Both the position numbers and the translations under genes were made by a program. Under the pieces are notes generated by a model. It worked only from the letters and a program-made list of their open reading frames with translations. It made no database searches and was not told the DNA's origin. From NCBI GenBank assembly GCA_015478945.1, contig JABUQX010126101.1:2501-20792 (forward strand): a stretch of DNA of 18,292 bases, given 5' to 3'. This document shows positions 12,330-18,292 of the stretch, one piece after another. The stretch is from Trachelipus rathkii. Its lineage: Eukaryota; Arthropoda; Malacostraca; Isopoda; Trachelipodidae. Within the stretch, counting starts at the first letter, position 1; each line of letters begins with the position of its first letter.

Positions 12330-12540
12330 TAACCAACAATAATAATATATAATTAAATATATATTATAATAATTAATATTAATATAAATATATATTAAAT
12401 ATAATAATTAATAATAATAATTAAATTATAAAATTAAATATTTAAATAATAATAATTATAATTATATAAAATTAATATAATATAATTAATAATATATATT
12501 AATATTTATTTATTTATATTAATTAAATAAAAATAAACGT
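12330..12540. repeat. A/T-only low-complexity block
   Basis: A stretch of about 200 bases with almost no G or C, built of AATT, ATTA and AATAAT steps without a single dominant unit. Low complexity, no coding content. Confidence 0.75.
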
Positions 12541-12893
12541 AAATTAATAAGTTAAAATAGAAATATTTAAAATAAAAATATACTGAATAAAATGGAACTT
12601 TGCTTTTTATTTAGTGTCTTTTAAAAAAAGATTATCTTCAGATAATAATACTATATGGAGTAAATAAATATTTGAGATGAATAAATAAGAAATTGGGGTT
12701 GATTGAATAGAATATGAGTAATAATAACACTTAATATTTTGATACAATATAACATCGGTATAACAATCAATACATCTTAATTCGGTAATTTTTCGCCAAT
12801 TTCTTCTTGATACATCTGGTAAGATATTTAATTGCAAAATGGTTTAAAAATTTTCTGGTAAATACAAAAAAAAAACAAAAAAATAGTAGCAAA

Positions 12894-12913
12894 CCTTAAC
12901 GCTTGCGTTAAGG
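12894..12913. repeat. Perfect 9-bp hairpin (CCTTAACGC TT GCGTTAAGG)
   Basis: Positions 12894-12902 are exactly complementary in reverse to 12905-12913, with a two-base TT centre. The arms include two CG pairs, in contrast to the AT-rich surroundings, and the hairpin is followed by an A-rich run. It could be a protein-binding palindrome, the core of a small foldback element or a chance structure. No adjacent gene gives it a role. Confidence 0.6.
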
Positions 12914-12920
12914 AATAATA

Positions 12921-14819
12921 AAAAAAATAAATATACTATGTCCCGTAACACTTATATTTAAATATAAATAAATATTAATGAATACACTAATATGAAATAT
13001 TTTATTAACTAAGTTAGAAAAATATGATTCTTATTATTTAGTATAAATAATATTAGAATTTAAAATGAATAAAAACTTTGGTGGAATGACAATTATTTCA
13101 AAATCAAGTTATGTGAGAAGCTGTTCCAAAATTAAGTTAATAGGTATCAAAATTCAGTTGTTAATGATCTGATGGTGATAAAGGTGATTGCAATAAAGTT
13201 GGATTTGCAACTAAGATGCATAATATAAAAAACTAAAATTAATTATCAGTAACATATGTACTTAAAACATAATAATGCCATGCTGTTAGAGTAAAATTAC
13301 GTCTGCTTTTAATCATTTCCTACCACGTGCATTTAAAGTGATAGTTTAAATAAAAAAATATTATGATACTAATAATTGCCACCACAATGTAAGCTGGTAG
13401 GTAGATTAAACTATAGATGACTGATAACATTGATTCTCAATATCGATGAGTTAATGACCTGAGTTATCAATCTTTGGGACTCTCAAGATGTATAGTTTCC
13501 TGATGTTATATATATAGCTTGATTTGAGATAGTCGGAAATTATAGGAGAGATCAAACAAGAGTTAGTGGTCGTAGGAGATCTTTAGAACTCACAGCAAAA
13601 TTTTCTCCTGTGTCATAAAACAGAGAACAGAGAATGCAATGTTCCAGTACGGAATCATTTAACAAGATGCAAGTTATAAATAATTTTTCTTCAGTCAAAA
13701 TTGGTGGACATAAATTCTCAAGTTATGTGTGCAACCCAAGGAGGAATATTATAATATCCACGATTACTATTAAATTAATAGTCATGAAGTTATCCCATAT
13801 GAATTTTACAAACCACCAGATGAAAAATAAAATAAAAAAAAGAAAATAAAAATAACTTTTACATTGTAAATTAGTAAACAAGATATTTTACTGTTATTCC
13901 GAGCCGCCAAATTAAAAGTATTATATGATATTCGAACGTTCTGTTATTCTGGATTATATGTCCCACCCAGTAGCGCAAAATAAAACTTACATCTGGTTAA
14001 CTCCTGTTTACTCCTACTGTCCAAGAGAATAAGTAAAATCTCCTGTGTCTGGTTTCATAAACTTATAGGTACATTCATACTAATACTTGAGCGGAGGACG
14101 CAAAAAATACAAAAAATCTCTTCCTGTATAGCACAAGAACTATTAGTTTAATACAGTTCTTCAAATAATAAAGTGTGACGAGTAAAAAATTAAACCCTGT
14201 ATCCCCTTGGTATATAATGTATCAAGCTATTTTCGACAGAGGTATGAGGAAACTCAAGGAAAAAACTTACGTACTAATATCTTTAGGTTTCATCGCTCTA
14301 GCTTGGAAAGTAAAAAAATGTAAAAGCAACCTCCGCTCCGTCTGCATCACATGTGCATTAAGTCCACAATGGTTTCACCAAGGAGGAACAGTTAAAATAA
14401 TCTGTATCGTGGGATGTCTGTTCCCACACAGCAACCAGAAACGTTGATCATAGCTAGAAAGAAAAGTAAAAATACTTACTGTAACGTAGGTTTTCTCACA
14501 CTCACGCAATGAGGACGATCACATCAAAAGTTAAAATAACATAATACACCTCCTGATAAGTAAAAATTTTGATGGTGTGATAACCCTACATTATCAACAT
14601 AAAAAAACAATAAAAGAAACAACGGAGAATTGATCCGATGGAATAATACTGAGGTTATGAATAAAAAATAAACATAGGGATTAAATCCGCAAAATGAAAT
14701 ATAGTTTTCTACAAAAATATTTGTATAGAATAACTGATATCTTGGTTTTCATTTACTTGTGTTGTGATCTGGAAAAGAGAAGAATAAAGATAAAAGCTTC
14801 CCGTGTGGTGTTTCGTTTT
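12921..14819. other. Unique-looking DNA, no gene called; minus-strand donor-like sites
   Basis: Non-repetitive AT-rich sequence. Plus open frames at 13634-13849 (71 codons) and 14175-14447 (90 codons) have no recognisable domain. On the minus strand, GTAAGT donor consensus sites occur at 13985-13990, 14265-14270 and 14474-14479. A possible short exon between the acceptor-like site at 14553 and the donor at 14479 has stops in all three frames, so I do not assemble a gene. The region could be intronic or intergenic. Confidence 0.35.
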
Positions 14820-14835
14820 ATTGAGTGATACTTAC

Positions 14836-15117
14836 TGTGTGGGTTCCTAGTATCTCTATTGGCTGTTCTTTCTTTTCTATTTTTTTTAAAGAAATGAAGA
14901 TATACACGGACCTACAATCTCCAACAACAATGGCAATTGGTCCTTTCCGCTCGTTAAATTGGCCAACGTTGGAGAGTGCAAGAAAAATATTTGCAACCTT
15001 TGCACTCCTACGGCTAAAGTGCGACCCACTACCTAGGATTTTGATCAGTGCAAACCGAACCCTGTCCCTTCGTCTAGCGTCTCTGTAACGCTTCCGTTGT
15101 ACCGAGGTAGACGGTAG
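14836..15117 (-). CDS. Possible unrecognised internal exon (94 open codons, no Met)
   Basis: On the minus strand a frame runs open from just after a TAA at 15118-15120 down to 14836 (94 codons). It meets a consensus splice donor, ACA|GTAAGTATC, in phase 0. The conceptual peptide is basic at its start (RKRYRDARRRDRVR near residues 8-21), then mixed, including GPIAIVVGDCRSVYIF around residues 61-76. I do not recognise a family. No clear acceptor with a polypyrimidine tract was found upstream, and there is no start codon. The plus strand over the same span is also open (87 codons from 14825), so the real strand is uncertain. It could be one exon of a host gene, a remnant of a repeat-borne gene, or chance. 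Confidence 0.28.
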
Positions 15118-15343
15118 TTAATGAACAATTCGTATTCCAAAAGTTGAAAATACAAGTAATACATTCTAAGAATATATTGATTATAAAACTCTTAATTCTT
15201 TGTCTCATGAATCAGAGATGGTAATAAATAAATTTGCATGCGTGTTAATTTCAAGTTTTATTTTATACTAGAGGAAAAAAAGAGCAAAAGTTACGGAGTT
15301 TGAAAGTCATTTGATGGCATAAATTTAAAAATAATATATTTAC

Positions 15344-15862
<519 letters not shown>

Positions 15863-16146
15863 CTAAGCTTTTCCCCAGAATGGTTGTCTTCAGTCGTGTT
15901 AGTGGCACCACCTATCTCAGGCTCCATCGTTTTTAGTTGACCAACGGGTGATAATAGCAGTAAATTATCAGCTATTAGTCTGACAATCTTATTCTGTCAT
16001 ACCTAGCTAAAGTTCCTTTACCTAAACTGTTTAAAACTAATTCTCATTGATCCAAGGTGATCGACATGGGCTGGAATGTGAGGTATGATCTTTTCAAACC
16101 AGCTGCAATTTAAATTTATCGAAAAACCATTAATTTTCAATTTATT
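15863..16146. other. Short unique spacer, no gene seen
   Basis: Moderately complex sequence between the microsatellite and the hAT element. No open frame, RNA gene or repeat unit is recognised. Confidence 0.4.
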
Positions 16147-16180
16147 AGGTGTGTTTTCCAAACTGTGGGTCGCAACCTAA
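16147..16180 (+). repeat. Left inverted terminal sequence of the hAT element
   Basis: GTGTGTTTTCCAAACTG and the following GGGTCGCAACC match, with gaps and substitutions, the reverse complement of the right end. It is the side downstream of the transposase reading direction. The first base is uncertain. Confidence 0.6.
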
Positions 16181-16309
16181 CATCAGCATCTCTACATGGG
16201 GTTACCAGAAATCACCTAACTTAAAATATTGTTATTCAATTATCATTGATATATTTTGTACAGATCATTGAACTTTTCTTTAAAAAACAAAATATTTTCA
16301 AAATCGTTG

Positions 16310-17422
16310 TTATCCATTTGAGACGCAAAAAATCCATTCTTCCTCCAATTGTAGTCTATTTTTCTTCTTAGTTTTTATGTCCACTATTGAAGAGAAAGTT
16401 AGTTCACACAGGTATGATGTGGCGAATGGTATCAATAGTTTCAGAGTTTTTCTTGAAAGCTTTCTTTTTATCCAAAGACGTCAACCTTCTGCGAATGGAG
16501 TCCATTTTAAGTATTCCGTCAGCAGCAAGTTCCATAAGTTTTTTTTTCATGTTTGTGGTTAGATTAGCCAGTACAATGAACATATCCAGATAAAGATTGT
16601 GTATCCATCTTTGTTCATCGTTAGTTTGAGATTTTTCCTCTGGAAAGTAACTCAAGAGTTTTTCTTTTAAAATTTGCAAACCCACAACCATGCAAGGAGT
16701 GTGATCGCTAACGGTCAAAAATTTAATTGTGAACGCAAGGGAATGACTAAAACATTATTTTTTTCTAGAGACGTTGACCAAAATCAGTTTTTTGCAATGA
16801 ATCCCTTGATTTTCTCCTTGGCTGTTAGAATGTTATCTCTCTACCTTGAGGATTCTTGTTTAAAATAATTAGGTGGTCAAAAATATCAGCAAGATTTGCT
16901 AATTTCAAGAGCCAAGCAGGGTCTCAAAAAATGTTCCGATTGTGCATCTTGTAAGAACATTAACCGCTTTGAGTTCCAGGATTCGTGTCAATATTTTTCC
17001 TTTGGATAGCCACCTGAGCTTCATTTGATAATGAGATTTTGATGGAGTGAACCCATATCTTCACAAATTATTCGAAATAATCGTGTTTGCAAAGCTTTAC
17101 CTTTAATAGAGTTAACAATTTTGATCACGTCTTTGAGAACATCATTCAAATCGGAAAGTAAAATTTTGATAGCCAGAGCCTGTCGATGAAGTTAACGGAT
17201 TATCTTTTCATTTGGATATTTAGCTGAGATGTGACGCGAAAGCTTTGAAGGTTTCATAATCTCACGTGACAATACATCTCTGAATATAGCACATTGTGGT
17301 TTAAATTCACCATATTCAAAATAACTGGTATCATAAAATCTATTTTTCTTCGGCTTTGGGTCGCTTCTAATACTTGAACTGAACGTTGAAAGCTGTGCAG
17401 ATCTTTTGAGAAATTTATCTAT
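16310..17422 (-). pseudogene. hAT transposase pseudogene, ZBED5/FAM200-like
   Basis: Pieces in order on the minus strand, in several frames. First comes a BED-type zinc finger (about 17422-17193) with KPQCAIF and MKPSKLSRHISAKY. Then a mid-transposase piece (17191-17024) with RQALAIKILLSDLNDVLKDV and EDMGSLHQN. A frameshift leads to RWLSKGKILTRILEL, another to KLANLADIFDHL, and another to ILTAKEKIKGFIAK (near 16780-16830). Next is YFPEEKSQTNDEQRWIHN and LMELAADGILKM (16718-16500). Last is the C-terminal dimerisation motif TSYLCELTFSSIVDIKTK and NRLQLEEEW, ending at a TAA at 16310-16312. These words in this order are hallmarks of ZBED5/SCAND3/FAM200-type hAT transposases, which cut and paste their element in the nucleus. 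This copy cannot make a working enzyme: stops and frameshifts are frequent, and the part normally between the finger and the RQALA segment is missing. Confidence 0.9.
17193..17377 (-). other. BED zinc-finger remnant with two lost zinc ligands
   Basis: In the N-terminal frame of the pseudogene, the expected Cys-x2-Cys pair reads Cys-Ala-Ile-Phe (Phe codon TTC at 17282-17284, one base from a Cys codon). The expected second His reads Tyr (TAT at 17216-17218, one base from CAT). The first Cys (17291-17293) and first His (17231-17233) remain. BED fingers bind the transposon ends through a zinc-ordered fold, so this copy's finger should not fold normally. The frame ends at TAA (17192-17194). Confidence 0.8.
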
Positions 17423-17659
17423 TTAAAGAGATTTCAGGAAATTAAGTAGATACTATAAACGTATCCACTTGGAGCATAAAAAAAAACACCAACACTATCG
17501 CGATCACACAAGCTGGTCTCTCAAGCACCCCGAGCGGTTTATACAGATTTTATAACTTTCATAATAATTATTTAGTAAGTGTAAATATGTCTTTGTAATT
17601 CGGCAAATGCTAACGTAATATGAGAAGGGGGGTCGCGAGATTTTTTTTTCACTGGCAAG
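17423..17659 (-). other. 5' untranslated part of the hAT element
   Basis: Between the open N-terminal frame and the right terminus lie about 240 bases with stops in the transposase frame and no further homologous motif. They are probably the element's leader/promoter region. No specific promoter motif stands out. Confidence 0.4.
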
Positions 17660-17693
17660 CGGGTCACAGTTTGAATAAGTTTGAAATACACTG
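17660..17693 (-). repeat. Right inverted terminal sequence of the hAT element
   Basis: On the minus strand it starts CAGTGTATTTCAAACT and reaches AAACTGTGACCCGC, a typical hAT terminal and subterminal layout. A further GGGGGGTCGCGAG at 17625-17639 may be a second subterminal copy of the GTCGCGACC-like word. It lies on the transposase 5' side. Confidence 0.6.
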
Positions 17694-17757
17694 GATTAGA
17701 TTGTTCAAAGAATTTTGCTAAAAGAATATGGTTCCCAACATTTTTCGAGGGAATCTT

Positions 17758-17832
17758 ACACGCACACACACCACGCACGCGCACTACACACACACCACAC
17801 ATCAACACACACACACACACCCACACGCACAT
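17758..17832. repeat. (CA)n microsatellite, interrupted
   Basis: CACACA runs broken by CGCACGCGC and similar CG-containing units, on the plus strand. It begins about 65 bases beyond the hAT end and passes directly into (AT)n. The open frames over it on both strands (17572-17832 minus, 17681-17902 plus) are repeat translations. Confidence 0.9.
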
Positions 17833-17844
17833 TATAATATATAA

Positions 17845-17896
<52 letters not shown>

Positions 17897-17991
17897 ATAT
17901 AATATATATATATATTATATATAATATATAATATATACAATATATATATATTAAAGAACTTTAATATATACACATGACTTAATATGACAAC

Positions 17992-18042
<51 letters not shown>

Positions 18043-18063
18043 TATTTATATATATATACTTTT

Positions 18064-18101
<38 letters not shown>

Positions 18102-18184
18102 TTTATATATATTAATATATATATATATATATCTTATATATATATATATACTATATATATATTATATATATATTATATATATAT
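17833..18184. repeat. (AT)n repeat block
   Basis: Long (TA)n runs with short interruptions, including a small unique insert around 17950-17990. It is largely self-complementary A/T DNA with no coding content. Confidence 0.95.
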
Positions 18185-18292
18185 TCAGATTTCGCGTAAA
18201 AAACTTATGACGAAATATTTGTGAATTAAATTTTTAAATTGATCGAGAGAATAAAATGACATTAAATTTTTATTTCAGAAATCAGTGGTATT
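18185..18292. other. Terminal unique sequence, nothing recognised
   Basis: AT-rich non-repetitive tail. A CAGTGGTAT at the extreme end (18283-18291) begins like a hAT terminus, but the window stops there. Confidence 0.3.

Larger units (their letters stand above)
16147..17693 (-). mobile_element. Internally deleted hAT transposon (ZBED5-like)
   Basis: The element is bounded by inverted terminal sequences and carries a broken transposase on the minus strand. The left end (from about 16147) reads GTGTGTTTTCCAAACTGTGG then GTCGCAACC. The right end, read on the minus strand from 17693, starts CAGTGTATTTCAAACT, followed by AAACTGTGACCCGC. A CAGTG start and a CAAACTGTGGGTCGC-like subterminal stretch are familiar from animal hAT elements of this group. 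The total is about 1.55 kb, shorter than an intact copy would need for a full transposase. I could not identify a clean 8-base target duplication: flanks CAATTTAT and GATTAGAT agree at only about half the positions, and the exact left end is uncertain by a few bases. Confidence 0.8.

Noticed and set aside
14480..14552. Short minus-strand exon between TTACTTATCAG and the donor at 14479
   Set aside because: All three frames contain stops, so it cannot be an internal coding exon as drawn.
16377..16868. Plus-strand open frames of 61, 68 and 64 codons
   Set aside because: They are antisense shadows of the hAT transposase relic, whose sense strand is minus.
16138..17701. 8-base target-site duplication around the hAT element
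   Set aside because: The two flanks match at only about half their positions, and shifting the left boundary gives only a five-base ATTAG match out of register.
17572..17902. Open frames across the CA/AT repeat on both strands
   Set aside because: Cys/Val and Thr/His or Ile/Tyr repeats are direct translations of the microsatellite.

Overview
The window looks like gene-poor, very AT-rich nuclear DNA of a eukaryote. It carries long (AT)n, (ATT)n and (CA)n microsatellites, has no compact gene array or operon-like spacing, and holds a decayed DNA transposon. The transposase relic is of the hAT / ZBED5-like kind, which is common in animals. An arthropod such as a crustacean is a reasonable guess from composition plus that transposon family, but nothing here fixes the species.

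Layout: 1-1300 is A-dominated and nearly G-free low-complexity DNA. 1925-2170 holds a terminus-like CAGTGGTT segment with GTACTT arrays. 2341-2558 is a G-depleted pyrimidine-rich tract. 2560-4170 is moderately complex with C exceeding G. 4171-6200 is AT-rich. 6200-9950 is moderately complex with G clearly exceeding C. 9951-10900 is AT-rich again. 10905-10984 carries an inverted, GTACTT-containing counterpart of the 1925 terminus. 11160-12540 is mostly AT repeat. 12541-14800 is unique-looking DNA with no recognised gene, apart from a perfect 20-base hairpin at 12894-12913 and several minus-strand splice-donor consensus sites. 14820-15117 holds the longest open minus-strand frame I found, ending at a consensus donor. 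15344-15862 is a compound (ATT)n/(AT)n microsatellite. 16147-17693 is an internally deleted, frameshifted hAT element. 17758-18184 is a (CA)n then (AT)n compound repeat.

The only protein-coding ancestry I can name with confidence is the hAT transposase pseudogene on the minus strand (about 17422 to 16310). It has a BED zinc finger that has lost two zinc ligands, a junction where the finger runs straight into the middle of the transposase, and a C-terminal dimerisation region split over frames. All other open frames are short and low complexity or unrecognised. I see no convincing intact gene, RNA gene or CRISPR array, and no cooperating gene system. The most unexplained structure is the sustained strand-composition switch between about 2.3-4 kb and 6.2-9.9 kb, inside a possible 9-kb interval bounded by inverted terminus-like sequences.
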